A DNA stretch of 64,000 nucleotides from Boswellia sacra (lineage: Eukaryota > Streptophyta > Magnoliopsida > Sapindales > Burseraceae). The notes beneath the pieces were generated by a model. The model made no database searches. It was not told the DNA's origin and saw nothing but the letters and a program-made list of their open reading frames with translations. The stretch lies in assembly GCA_013180625.2 (NCBI GenBank), contig SNVD02014654.1, positions 29,193 to 93,192 of the forward strand. Direction: 5' to 3'. Of this stretch, positions 21,501 through 51,699 are shown in pieces. How positions within the stretch are numbered: the first letter of the stretch is position 1; each line of letters opens with the position of its first letter. The translations under genes were made by a program, and so were the position numbers.

Positions 21501-24500
21501 TGGCTATACAAACCTCCCAATCTGTTAGAGAATGTCCATTCTGGTCATGATTTTGACTTAGCTCATGCTTGTTTGTTCATTGTGCAAAATAGATATCATC
21601 CTAATAGAGTCGCTCTCATATTCATATATTCAGTCAAATTTTGAAACAGCTTATATCTTCTATGTAACTTTAAAGAAATCATGTTTCGTCCTGAGGATGA
21701 TGGTCCAACCCCAGAAGTTCTCTAGAGAATTTGGGTGATAAATGATGCAAACACCTAGACCAGATATAGCTTATGGTATTTCATAGGATGACCTACAATA
21801 CATGTTATGAGAGTGCTTTAATCAGAGAAGTATTCAGAAAAAATGTTATTATGTTTCTCAGTGATCCTAAGATTTGCTATTTTAATGGAGATGAAGCTTA
21901 TAACATCTCAATATGAGGGATAGGTGTTTAAATGTACTGAAACGCTGATCTTATTGAAGTTTGTATAGCTGATTTATCCTATGACTTGAAAACCTGTAGG
22001 TCAACAAAACAACTGCATGAAAATCTAGTTCCATATGTATGTGTGAAGCTGTTACAAAAGTTATCATAAGATAGGCATTGGACTTGAATTGAACTCCTAG
22101 CTTGAAAAGTGTAGTCTTGTTTTTTTTCAAGCATTTAGTATAGTAGCTATTTGTGGAAAAAAAATATATATTACTTCTCACTTAGAATAAAACGATACAG
22201 AGGAATAAATATACCAGAAAAATATATCAAACCCTACATATCAGGAATGAAATCAGGAACAAATTACATAAAATCAGGAATACCAAATCTGCCTAATAAA
22301 CAAAATCTGTACAGGAAGAAATTTCCTAAAACACTTATATTGCTTTCCAACACTCCCCCTCAAGCTGGTGAATAGATATCATCCATTCCCAGCTTGATTG
22401 TAATATCTTGAAATGTTGAACCTGTCAAACCTTTGGTTAGAATGTCTGCTAACTGTCCATGTGTTGAGACATATGGTATGCAAACCAACCCACTTTCAAG
22501 CTTTTTCTGAATGAAATGCCTATTCACTTCAACATGTTTAGTTCGATCATGATGAACCGGATTATGTGCAATATTAATGCCAAACTTATTGTCACAATAT
22601 AAGCGCATTGGTCCTTTCCATTTACCTTGAGGTCAGCCAAAATTATTTTAATCCACATTAACTGACAAATGCCTTGCTTCATGGCTCGGAATTCTGCTCC
22701 AGCGCTTGATTTTGCTACGACCGTTCGTTTCTTGCTTCTCCACGTCACCAAATGTCCTCAAATCAATGTACAATATCCTGAAGTTGATCTTCTATCAATT
22801 GTTGAACCTCCCCAATCTGCATCCATATAAGATTCATGACTTGCTCTTCATTCTTTTTGAACAAAATCCCTTTTTCCTGGATTGCTTTTGAGGTACCGTA
22901 AAACCCATATACTGCTTGAAGATGGCCTTCTTGTGGGCTATGCATAAACTGACTTATCACCCCAACAGACATATGTTATGTCTGGGTTTGTATGAGACAA
23001 ATAGATAAGCTTTCCAACCAATTTTTGGTTCCTTTCTTTGTTAAAAAGTCCATCATCTTCTTGTATTCCAATCTTATGATTCGGTTCAATGGTGTGCTGG
23101 CTGGTTTGCATCCTAACATCCTGGTTTCTTTGAGGAGATCTAATACATACTTCCATTGAGATAAGAAAATTCCTGCTGCTGATCAAGCCACTTCAATTCC
23201 TAAGAAAAATCTAAGTTTTCTGAGGTCTTTAATTTCAAACTCCTCAGCCAATCTTTTCTGAAGTAATTGTTTTCTATCGGATCATTACCGGTGATGATTA
23301 TATCATCCACATAGACAATTAAGGCAGTCACTCCCCCTGAAGTTGAATGTTTGATAAAGAGAGTGTGATCACCATGACTTTGCTTATATCTCATCTCTAG
23401 CATAACCCTTGAAAATCTTCCAAACCATGCCCTTGGAGATTTTTTTTAGCCCGTATAATGCCTTCTTTAACCTTCATACTTTATTTTCATCAAAATAATT
23501 TCCATATCCTGGTGGACTTCTCATGTATACTTCCTCCTCCAGATCACCATGTGGAAATGCATTTTTGACATCAAATTTCTACAAATACCAATCAAAGTTA
23601 GCTGCTAAAGACGAGAATGCGGATAGTGTTCGTTTTTGCAACTGGGGCAAATGTCTCTTGATAATCTATACCATAGGTTTGAGTGTACCCCTTGGCTACC
23701 AAGTTCCAACCTCATCTTCTATCTCTCCAACATCCCATCAGCCTTATACTTTATGGTGAACACCCATTTACCTACAGGTTTTCCCTTTTAATAGATCAAC
23801 AAGTTCCCTGGTTTGATTCTTTTTCAATGGTCTCATCTCCTCTCCATAGCATTTTTCCAATTCTTATCTCTTATGCCTCTAGTAAGGTTTGTGGAATAGG
23901 AATGCAATTGGCTTGAGTTAGGTAGATTTTGTGATCATGCGACGTAAAGTGTGAAATAGGTTGTTGGGTGCATGTCCTAGTGCCTTTCCTAATTCCTATT
24001 TGCAAATCTAAATCATAAATGAGTGGAGAAAGAGATGAAACTTTAGTTCCTGTTACTGGATCAGATTATTGAACTTGATTTATTAGAATAGACCCTTACT
24101 TCTCCTAGAGTAAACCTGCAGTGGTTGTGCAATAGTGGGTTCATCAATTTGGGGCAAAATAGGGGCTGAATGAACTGTTTCAGTGTCAGACATCTCAGAT
24201 TTGGATAGCTGAACAGGATTGCGTTCTTTAATCATAGGAGAATAGCTTTTTGTTCGTAAATCAAGAAAAATAGAATTAGCATTTTCCTCATCTTCCAGAG
24301 GTATTTTCTCCTCCTGAAGATGAGGATGGACAAAAAAAGATTCATTTTCAAACAAAAGTAACATCCATTGCAACAAAAAATCTTCGGGACAGTGGATGGT
24401 AACATATATAACCCTTTTTTGTGGTGGAATAACCAACAAAAACACATTTCAGGGCACGTGGATCAAGCTTCCCTCTATTCTGTGCATGGATATGAAGAAA

Positions 24501-27500
24501 GGCAACACAACCAAACACCGTAGGTGGTAAATTGCAAAACACATGATTTTCAAGATAAAATTCTGAAAACACAGTCAAAGGACTCTTAAACTCTAATGCC
24601 CATGTAGGAAGTCTATTTATTAAATAGGCTGCATTGAGAACAGCCTCCCCCCAATAGGATTTTGGTACCTTTTTTTTGAACAAGAGAGCTCAAGTAATTT
24701 CAAGGAGATGTCTGTTTTCTCTTTCGGCCACTCCATTTTGTTGTGGCGTATTAACACATGAATGGTGGATAATTCCTTTCTCTTTGGAGACAAGGTAATA
24801 GGGTTTGGTTAAAATAATCTTGAGCATTATGTGTTCGAATGCTTTTTATACAAACCCCAAATTGGTTCTTTACCATCCTATAAAAATTAGGAAAAACTGA
24901 ACTCACATCAGATTTATGTTTTAAAAGAAAGATCCATGTAGCCCTTGTACAATTATCAATAAATGACCCAAACTATTTTGCACTTGAAACATTAGGAAAT
25001 TTAGATGAACTCCAAATATCAGAATGTATTAATGAAAAAGGAGAAAGAGACCTTTTATTGCTTAAAGGAAATGACACATTATGATGTTTGGCAAATTCAC
25101 AAACATCACAACGAAAAATGCCTACATCAACATTTTTGAACAGGGAAGGGAACATGTTTTTCAAAAAAATTAAATTGTGGATGTCCAAGACGCAAATTTT
25201 GAAGCCAAATTTCATTTTTATTTAAATGAGGCCTTTTGGAAAGGTAAGTAATAGAGGGTTTATCGTTGTTGCAATTTTTTGTCTCTAGTAAATAAAGTCC
25301 ACTTTCCTTCTTAGCATGTCCAATTATCCTCTTGAGTTGGGTAAAAAATAGCTTTACAACTTATGTCTTCAATGATTTTTGGGATTAACAAAAGATTGAT
25401 AGTCAATTTTGGAATATGTAGCACATTTTTTAATATGAGAGAAGAAATAGAAACCGTTGCTTGACCAGCCACTGTGATTAGTTTCCTGTCAGCAATTTAA
25501 ATTTTTTGTTGCTAGGACAAGGGTTTTAGGGAGTGAATACCTGTAAGGAATATGTCATATGGTCTGTTGCACCTGAGCCTATGACCAAGTACCATTTTTT
25601 AGTGTTTCAGAGGCATTTAAAGCATAAGAAATAGAAAAAAAAATACCTGTTTGAGCTAAAGAACTTGATGTTGTCGGTTTTGCAATGGAATTAAGGAAAC
25701 TTCTCAACCTTTCTATTTCTTCTTGATTAAATCCTCCAGTTTCTGACCCACTGGAACCTGATTTTTCAGATGCTTGATCCTCAGAATTTGACATATAGGC
25801 TTGCCTTTTTGAATGATCAGTTTTGGCGACATTACCCTTACCTTTTCCTTGCCATTTTCCATAAAGTTTCCAACAGGTTTCCTTGGTGTTACTCCATCTC
25901 AATTGACAAGTTTTGAGACATCAATTCTTCCCATTCTCGACACTCTGGTCTTTCTCTGTTAGGATACATGATGGTTCCTTCACTGTTTTTGTTAGAAATC
26001 ATAGCTGACCCTTCAGGTACTGAAGAATCAGGCATAACATTTCTTCGATCTGCTTCTGCCCTAATTATTAAAACACCATTGAGAGAACGCAAGTTTTCTT
26101 TTCCAAGGACTTGGACTCGAACTTGGTCAAACCCCACATTGGGTCCTGCAAGAAGTTCAAAATATTCTCTCCTTTTCTACAAACTTCTTCAACATGGCAG
26201 CATCATCACTACACTTCATCTAAAAATTTTGTTAATAATCCAATTCCAGCCATAATCCTTTCACGGTGTTGAAGTATTCAATAACGGAGAGATTACTTGT
26301 TTGGTGGCTGAGATTTTTGTTTTAATCTCATAAATCAATGCAGCATCTTTAGCTTTTGAGTAGGTTAGGCAAACTGCCTCCTAAATCTCTTTTGCAGTTG
26401 AAAGAAACATTAACATATCACTGACTTCGGGCACCATGGAATTCCAAAGCCAAGACATAATCTTGAGTCTTCTTCTTCCCAGATTTGACACTTCGTATCC
26501 TCCAGATCCATCAGTAAACAGATGACTCAACTTTCCTTTTCCTTTTAGAAACCTTTTCGCGATCTGTGACCACCTTCGATAATACTTTCCATGAAAGCAA
26601 TATGACAGCTGAATATTTTGTAGTTCAGTTGTTGTTTGGGATGAAATTTTTTTTTTTTTCTGAAAGAGGAACAACACTTTTAGAGTTGATTTCAGATGTT
26701 TCAGACATATTGGAACAGGAAGGATGACCAGACAGTAAGAAGAAAGAACGGTGATAATAAAAAAAAAAAAGAAAAAAATTAAGCAGGACAGGCTCTAGGT
26801 GAGAATGAATCAAAATAATTTTTCCCAGGAAGCTTGATAAAATGTGTATTACTTCTCACTTGGGATAAAATGAGACGGGAATAAATGTACTAGAAAATAT
26901 ATCAATCCCCACAAAATCCCTACATATCAGGAATGAAATCAGGAACAAATTACATAAAACGAGGAATGACAAATCTGCCTTATAAACAAAATCTATACAA
27001 GAATAAATTTCCTAAAACGCTTATATTGCTTTTCAACACTATTCACATTGGGTGCAGAAGGTCATCTGGGAGTTCACATTTAAAGTTAACCATGTGCTTT
27101 GGAAAATGGGAAATCCAAAGCGTTCTTTTGGCTTTATTTTTTTAGAATTTGTTTTTATTACTTTTCTTGTGGATGTTAACTGGCTTGATTCAACTAATTA
27201 TTATCTCAGCTGTTATATAATCATTGGTAGTTTCCCTCTCTTAGTTGGCAGATTAACAAGCTGATGGTATACGTGCTGATGTTTTTGTATGTTATTTTTT
27301 CAGGAAGGTACAAATGGAGCTGTCGTTGCTTCTATGACTGAAATCTCAGAACTTCAGCAAAAAGTTGTGAGCGAGGAAGTTGTTACAGAAGTTGAGGTAT
27401 CTGAACAGAGGGTTTTCCTTCTTGGAGAGAATCGGTGGGAGGAACCTTCTAGACTTGCTAGCAGGGACAAACAAACTGTTGTAACCAAACCCAGGGACAC

Positions 27501-30500
27501 CATAACCAAATGCCTCAGTTGCCGTGGGGAGGGCCGCCTAATGTGTACAGGTACTTGTGTCATTACATGGTTTGAATTATCACTTTCAAGGAGATTAGTT
27601 TTTTCCCTTTCCTTTTTTCCTGATAAAAAGGGAACATTGATCGTCATCCTGGAAGAATTACATATATTGCCTCTAGTCAAAAGTAATTGCAGTTTGGCAG
27701 TTGAAGAGAACAGAATACGGAAACTCCACTTTTGTAGAAGGTTCCTGCTTCATACAGAAGTACCTTACTAAGGTTAAAGACTTATGTGAATCTTAGAACC
27801 AACACTAGTGTTAATATCACCTTTTTGAAGCAGTTTAGATATGACATTTAGGCTCTTAGCTAATATGTCGATACTCAAATTTTGTTAAGACTAAAGTGAT
27901 TGACGGCATGAACCCAGGAACATTAATGACTTTGAAGATCAAGGTCTGAACACTTTTAAGTGATTTTAAATATGAATTTGGATAGATATAATTGTATACA
28001 TGTTTTTGTTAGATAAAGCACAAAAATCTTATCTAAAAAAAGCAGATAACAGAAAGCATGCCAGAGGTCCACAGAAAAAAAAAAAAAAAAAGAAACAAAG
28101 TAACAAAAACCTATAAACACATGGGTGCCCAATTCCTTTGAATAAAGATGAAGAAAATTCCTTAAAATTGCATCGTAATTGAGGCACATAAAGAAGGAAG
28201 AGTGTGAACTTCACCCCAACATCTTCCAATCTTCCGCCATAGTATCCTTGTAAATTCTTTTATTTCTCTCCAACCATAAAACCCATAACACTGCTAGAAA
28301 ATATCTCCATGAGAAACGGCTCTCTCCTTCTCCAGACACTCAATAGTATTCAATGAACAAAGAAGCACAATTCTTTGCATAACTTAGCTAATATTAGCCT
28401 CTCCAAAAAAATTTATGCGATAATTTTGAAGCAGTACACAGTCTAGGAACAAATGGTCCACACTTTCAGATTCCTTTTTGCATAAACAATCCAGTTCAGA
28501 AAGAAAATCGTCCCGGACCATTTGGATTGGATAATGTTGAACATGCTAATTTTTCCTTAAGAAACCAACCAGGTGAAGAACTGAATCTTAGAAGGCACTT
28601 TAGCCTTCCAAATTAAAATCAGCTGGCAGAAAATCAATCCAAGAAGAGTTACCAATGCGCCAAGTGAAAAAAGAATTGCAAGAAAAGTTTCCTGATGGTT
28701 CAACCCTCCACACCCTAAAATATTCTCCTGAATTATCCAAGAAAACATTCTTAATAAAAGAAAGAAGAGAGGGTAACTCATTGACTTCTCTATCCTCCAC
28801 ATTTCTTATGAAATCAAAATTCCAACCTAGAGAATTGAAAGATAACACCTGCCTACTTTTTATCGACGCCTTCTGAGCTTTAGAAAAGTATCTAAGAAAT
28901 AATGAGAGAGTATATCCAACCATCAATCCTCCTAAAACTGAAATCTATTACATATATGAACAATGTTATTTAAGAGGCTAGAAAAAACAAAATAAATTTG
29001 AGAAATAGCCATCTAGGGGCTCCTTGAGAAATCCCTAGTAACAATGTGGGAATCCCACCCATTTTAATTTAACCTATGGCTATGTCTTATAACCTCATGC
29101 CAAAGAGAGCATCTCTCTATACGAAACCTCCATAACTATTTTCCCAACAAATCGCATTTTCCTTGATAAATTATCGATTTCTAACACCCTTTATCTCTAG
29201 GATGAGAAATTAAATTCTAATGAACAAAATGCATCCTCTTCTCTTCTTTCACCCCTTCTCATAAAAATTTTGTTATTAATTTGCCAGTTGTAGGTAGCAC
29301 TCTACCTCTAATCTTGAAGAAAGGTAAAAATAAATAAATAAATCAGGATATTGGACAAGAATGAAGAAATCAAAGAAATTCTCCCTCATTTTGACAAAAA
29401 AGTTCTTTCCAACCCTTGAAGATGCCTTTCAATTTTTGCAACCACTGGCTTCCAGAAACCTAGAAATTATAGATTATCACCTAAAGGTAAACCCAAATAC
29501 TTCACAGGTTTAGAATCCAAAGAACAATCAATCCTATCTGCCAGAGCTACAAGTCATTATCTTGATAATCAAACCTCACCAACACACTTCTGCTTGCAGT
29601 AACTTTAAGGTCAAGCACAAAACAACTTCACAGCAGAGAAAAGATTAATTAGATTATGTTCCTTACTAAAAGGAAAAAATAAAGTATCATCCCCAAATTG
29701 CAGATGAGACATATGAACAGGTTATCGCCCAACGTTCAACCTTTAAACAAACTTGCCTTAAAAGCCCTCTCCACTAATCTACTCAAACCATCAGATACCA
29801 AAGTAGATAAGAAAGGGGACAAAGGGCCCCCTGTCTCAAACCTCTTCCTCTGGAAGAGCTTTTTTTTTTTTTTTTTTTCCTTCTTCATCTTATAATGAAA
29901 AGAGAAAAATTAGTAGAAATCAAGCTATCCTTTATCCATGTGATTGTAAGCTTTCTCAAAAACAATTTTGAGAACCAAACCTTCCTTCTTTTTGCTTTAC
30001 ACTCTACCAAAGACAATATCAAGAATTTGTCCATTGTTGAGAAAAGCTGACTATCACTTAGAAATAATTTCCTCCATCACTTCCTTCAATCTTAGAGATG
30101 TAAGATCATAGCAATTACCTTCTGAAGACTGAGTCTTATTCCTTTGGTAAGTCAAGACTTATAAAAGTTGCATTATTACTTTTATTTATCACCCCATATT
30201 CATGAAACTCTTAGAGGATTTGAGGAGATCATCCCTCAGGAGATCCTAACAAGTCTTATAAAAGCCCAAAGAAAATCCATCTAGGCTAGAGATTTGTTGC
30301 TTCCACCCTCGAAAACTGTCTTTTTAATTTCCTCTATTTCAAAAGGTCTTTCGAGCCCCTCGTTTGCAAATAGGATTCAAATCCAAGCCTTGAAGTCTAG
30401 GCCTAGAATGACTCTCACCTCTATATAAATTTTGGAAGAACCAAACAATTTCCCTTTTAATTCTGTCTGGATCCTCCACAATCTTACCATCCCCCAACAC

Positions 30501-31240
30501 CAAGTCTATAAAACATTTTTGAGTTATTATTGCCTTTTCTAATTTCCTCTTTCAAGACAAGTTCCTAAAAATTTACGTTTGCACTCACCTCTCTCCAATG
30601 TCTCCACCTCAACCAAAGAGACGAGCCCTTCTTAATTATCCAAGTTTCTAATTCTTGATAACAACCTCTGTTTTTCCTCTAATGTCTTCACAAGAGATCT
30701 TACTCCAAACCTCCACACTGTTCCTAGTAAATTCAACCGACCCTTAAATTTATACCCTTCCCAACGTTGAGCCATATGCTTATACATAAAATGGGGGGCC
30801 ATATAGTGAAGGCAGGCCCCAACCAAGGTTTTCACAGATGAGAAATTGTCTAAAATTTTACTCAAGAAGCATCTGGAGTATAATGAAGGGGAACTGATCA
30901 GCCACTATTAGATACGTTTTTACCATCTGAAGTTATAATGCAATCAGCTGCTTTGTGTTAATCAACCGATTTGCCCACTTACGGCAATCTATCATGATTT
31001 TGAGTGCAGAGTGTAATGGAACAGGGGAGCCAAACGTTGAACCACAGGTAAAAGAAAGTATTCAAGTTTCTAACATACTCTACTTTTGTAATTACTATTA
31101 GTGGTATCAAACTTTTGCTCACATTGGCAAGATCTATCATGCAGTTTTTGGAATGGGTTGAAGAGGGAGCAAAATGTGCGTACTGTGAGGGCCTTGGATA
31201 TACAATTTGTGATCTATGTGAAGGAAAAACTGTGGTTTAG
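18585..31240 (+). CDS. PTAC5: Plastid transcriptionally active chromosome protein 5 (pTAC5), 7 exons
   Basis: pTAC5 is a plastid nucleoid protein of the transcriptionally active chromosome. Exons 18585-18944, 19014-19151, 20943-21038, 21185-21322, 27304-27550, 31010-31047 and 31145-31240 join with GT/AG introns into 1113 nt, 370 aa, close to the Arabidopsis protein. Residues 1-45 look like a transit peptide (Ser/Leu/Pro-rich, no acids). Residues about 50-80 form a coiled coil with four near-identical heptads ([14 protein letters not shown] twice, EEQRWIS). A peptidoglycan-binding-like domain spans about 150-225 ([20 protein letters not shown] ... [12 protein letters not shown]). The C-terminus has four CxxC pairs at 314/317, 325/328, 350/353 and 361/364 (CLSC, CTEC, CAYC, CDLC), a DnaJ-type zinc-binding domain. 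Introns 4 (6.0 kb) and 5 (3.5 kb) are enlarged by retroelements. The product name rests on this domain combination. Confidence 0.92.
22152..22352 (-). repeat. 3' LTR of the copia element
   Basis: It matches 26843-27038 in inverted reading with small indels, including a run of A residues (22156-22164) that interrupts the terminal TGTGTATTAC. It is preceded by CTATT. Confidence 0.85.
22360..26720 (-). pseudogene. Ty1/copia gag-pol polyprotein, broken
   Basis: On the minus strand the order gag, protease region, integrase, RT, RNase H is that of Ty1/copia. Visible pieces: gag ([20 protein letters not shown] near 26590, [14 protein letters not shown] near 26440); a zinc-knuckle remnant ([10 protein letters not shown] near 25880); pre-integrase and integrase ([10 protein letters not shown] near 25100, [11 protein letters not shown] near 25020); [20 protein letters not shown] (near 24640); RT with YVDD ([18 protein letters not shown] near 23300); RNase H ([12 protein letters not shown] near 22700, [12 protein letters not shown] near 22535). 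Stops and frameshifts occur throughout, so no functional product is made. Confidence 0.92.
26843..27038 (-). repeat. 5' LTR of the copia element
   Basis: It carries the same terminal sequences as the left LTR, is followed on the plus strand by the matching target repeat CTATT, and includes about 10 bp (near 26908-26917) missing from the other LTR. Confidence 0.85.
28110..30870 (-). mobile_element. Degenerate LINE (non-LTR retrotransposon) in pTAC5 intron 5
   Basis: On the minus strand, pieces follow plant L1-type LINE order: the connector before RT ([18 protein letters not shown] near 30750); an RT core remnant (MDFLWAFIR near 30270; [20 protein letters not shown] near 29830); and a reverse-transcriptase zinc-binding C-terminus ([17 protein letters not shown], 28560-28615). 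Stops and frameshifts are frequent. The endonuclease end is missing and I cannot fix the 3' end or a target duplication. It shares its C-terminal region with LINE tails at 36830-37740 and 40200-42240. Confidence 0.8.
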
Positions 31241-32724
31241 GTATGTGAATTTAGTGCATATTGTTGATATATATGTATCTTTACTGCATGTAATATCAAT
31301 TTTTAATAATAGATTTGTTATAGATACACAATTGTAAAGCTATTAATATCCAACTTTGTACTAAAGTTGATTCCCGTTTTGAGCAATGGCCTGGATATCA
31401 AAAAGGCCTTGGTACCGATTAGTTCAATAAACACCATTCTTATCGAGTAATCAGCTGTTAAGAGTTTTGATAAGCTTGTTAAAGAGGAAGAGGCTTCTGA
31501 ACCAATTGAAAGACTATTTTCAAAATTTGAAACAAATCAATTCAAAACCTACGAGTGATGATGGTAGAAGAGATATTTGATCGAACAGAAAATATCCCCT
31601 GCAATTTCTGTCAATGCACACTTGTTATACTGGGGTTTTGAACTACTGGCTCAAAATGGGATTCGAATTTGAATACCAATTATAAGAAATGCCTCGGCTA
31701 TTATCGACAAATAGAGTTGCATGTTTTGCTGTGCCAAAAAATTTACGTAGTTAGACTCTTTACATTTGAAGCTATGATCTGTTAAACAAATCCTCCATTT
31801 ACCAAGAATTCGAATTAATTAAGCTCGATTCATATAACCGAAGCCGCGAGCCATCCATTTTAAGAATTGTAAACTATTATCAACTTCTTGACCGCTTGAA
31901 TTACTCCCGCTTGGTTCTCGGAGATATTGTTTGAAACGGTAACTTCGAATTATCAAGGGAAGAAATGTTCCCTTTCATTTGTGATTTATTATCAACTACC
32001 AAATAAAACTCCACTTCTTCAAAATTCTATTTCTTCCCTTTCATTTGTGATTTAATATCAACTACCAAATAAAACCCCACTTCTTCAAAATTCGGATTAG
32101 AACTTAACAGCTTTACAAGCATCTAAATTGTCTAGTAATCTCGATTGATAACTTGATGGGTAAATAAATAAATTATTTAAAAGCTATTTTTTCAAAATGC
32201 TCCTTCAAGTTGACTATTTTAGAATTAGCCTACAAAGTTGTAGCTCTCAGTTCCTACAAGTACTAGGGTTCAATCAATCAAATTAATGCTCTCTTCCTTC
32301 CAGAAAAACTGACCAATATACATATCTATTGGTGGTTCTGCTAAAATTTACAATAAGAATGGATATTCTATTGACAACATTTTACCTAGATATTAGCATA
32401 AATTTATCTCAAATACTCACTCCGAATAAGATGTCAACTGATAATATCATATTATCACTCTTCACATCATGCAAGAGTTGGTATACCAATAAAAGAGTAT
32501 GATGGTTAAAGATGAATTACATCTTTTTCTTCGCCATCACAGCCAAAACTGGCGCAATATTTTTATGACAGGATGAAGTTTTTATGTAGACAAATCGTAT
32601 CAAACATTACCATTTCTGATGATCCAATCCACGTTTTTTGATAAAATCTGGAAATACCTGTGCAAGCAAATGTCGAAACTATAAATCTTGAACTCCCACC
32701 TCCCTTCTCACTTGTGTATGTATC
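31241..32724. other. Intergenic region between the convergent pTAC5 and GR genes
   Basis: It holds the 3' ends of both transcripts. A direct tandem repeat of 66 bp lies at 31970-32096 (two copies of CCCTTTCATTTGTGATTTA with CTACCAAATAAAA). No additional gene is seen. Confidence 0.7.
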
Positions 32725-50775
<18,051 letters not shown>

Positions 50776-50803
50776 TGCTATTGGTATTTATGTAACTAAT
50801 TCA

Positions 50804-51106
50804 ACTGAAACAATTAAAACCAAACATACATAAATAACTAATAAAATAAATACGAAAGCATCATTTCCTTTCAACTCGACAAATCAGTTTTAATGATATT
50901 AACAAAAATAACAAATCACATATTTCTTGTTCTTTTGCAACGCACGCCCTCAAGTAAAACAAAATTTTAACTAACGTGATCTTATTATAACATCCTCTTT
51001 CCTTTACAAGATCCGATATCAATTCAGGTCAGTTGGAGACAGTTTTCCGACGGATTTTCTGAGGAAATAAACGGAAAATAAAGAAGAGATCTCATGATAA
51101 CGTACC
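50804..51106 (-). other. Probable 5' UTR intron of the glutathione reductase gene
   Basis: Upstream of the start codon, a good acceptor (TTGTTTCAG, exon resuming at 50804) pairs with a good donor (CTAAG then GTACGT, exon ending at 51106), giving a 301-nt intron at 50805-51105. The short leader exon would begin between 51110 and 51230, where the sequence is rich in GAGAGAAAG on the minus strand. This is inferred from splice signals only. Confidence 0.55.
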
Positions 51107-51230
51107 TTAGATGAGAGAAGTAAGAAAGCGAAAGCGAGAACGAGAGAAAGGGCTTTCGGAGAAGAAGGGAGGAAATTAGAAGTTAAAAAGAAGGCCACGA
51201 AAGCAAGAGAGAATAATGGAGGGACGGTTA

Positions 51231-51699
51231 GCGATTAATTAATTAATTATTTATTAAAAAAAAGTTAAAACTGACGTCTCAATATTTTATGTCATTATTA
51301 ACTATAATACATCTCATATATATATATATATATAGATACATCTATTTTTTTAAGAAAAAATAAATATGTATCACATTAAAGAACTATATTATAAATAAAT
51401 AAATAAAAATTTTAGTCTGTGATAATAAGTTACATATTTATGTATTTTTATTTTATAAAATCATTCTAAATATTTTTTAATTTTTAGTTACTTTAATAAA
51501 AGTTGATTAAAGAATAAAATATTAAAGATATAAACTTGCTTAGTATGTAATTGGATTTTAAAAGAGAGAAGACAACTTCTTCAAAAAATAAAAATTTATT
51601 ACAATTTAACTATAAGCTTTAAAAAAATATAATTTTTTATAAGTTATCTTAATTTGATAACTTAGTTTTTATTATATCACAAAATAAAAAGAATTGATT
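51231..51699. other. AT-rich region upstream of the GR gene
   Basis: A (TA)n run lies at about 51318-51336. Otherwise AT-rich and without a gene. Confidence 0.6.

Larger units (their letters stand above)
22152..27038 (-). mobile_element. Ty1/copia LTR retrotransposon in pTAC5 intron 4, antisense
   Basis: LTRs at 22152-22352 and 26843-27038 are flanked by the 5-bp direct repeat CTATT (22147-22151 and 27039-27043). Read on the minus strand, the LTRs start TGTTG and end in CA. AGGGGGAGTG next to the left LTR (about 22353-22361) is the polypurine tract. The primer site inside the right LTR is degenerate (TTTTATCAAGC, compare the usual TGGTATCAGAGC for tRNA-Met). The left LTR has an A-rich expansion near its outer end. 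The LTRs differ at roughly one site in ten by eye, so the insertion is old. At 4887 bp the element is full length. Confidence 0.92.

Noticed and set aside
27354..27680. 108-codon minus-strand frame
   Set aside because: It is antisense to pTAC5 exon 5 and its following intron, with no motif of its own.
28557..28926. Two minus-strand frames as host genes
   Set aside because: They encode the zinc-binding C-terminus of a LINE reverse transcriptase in two frames of one decayed element.
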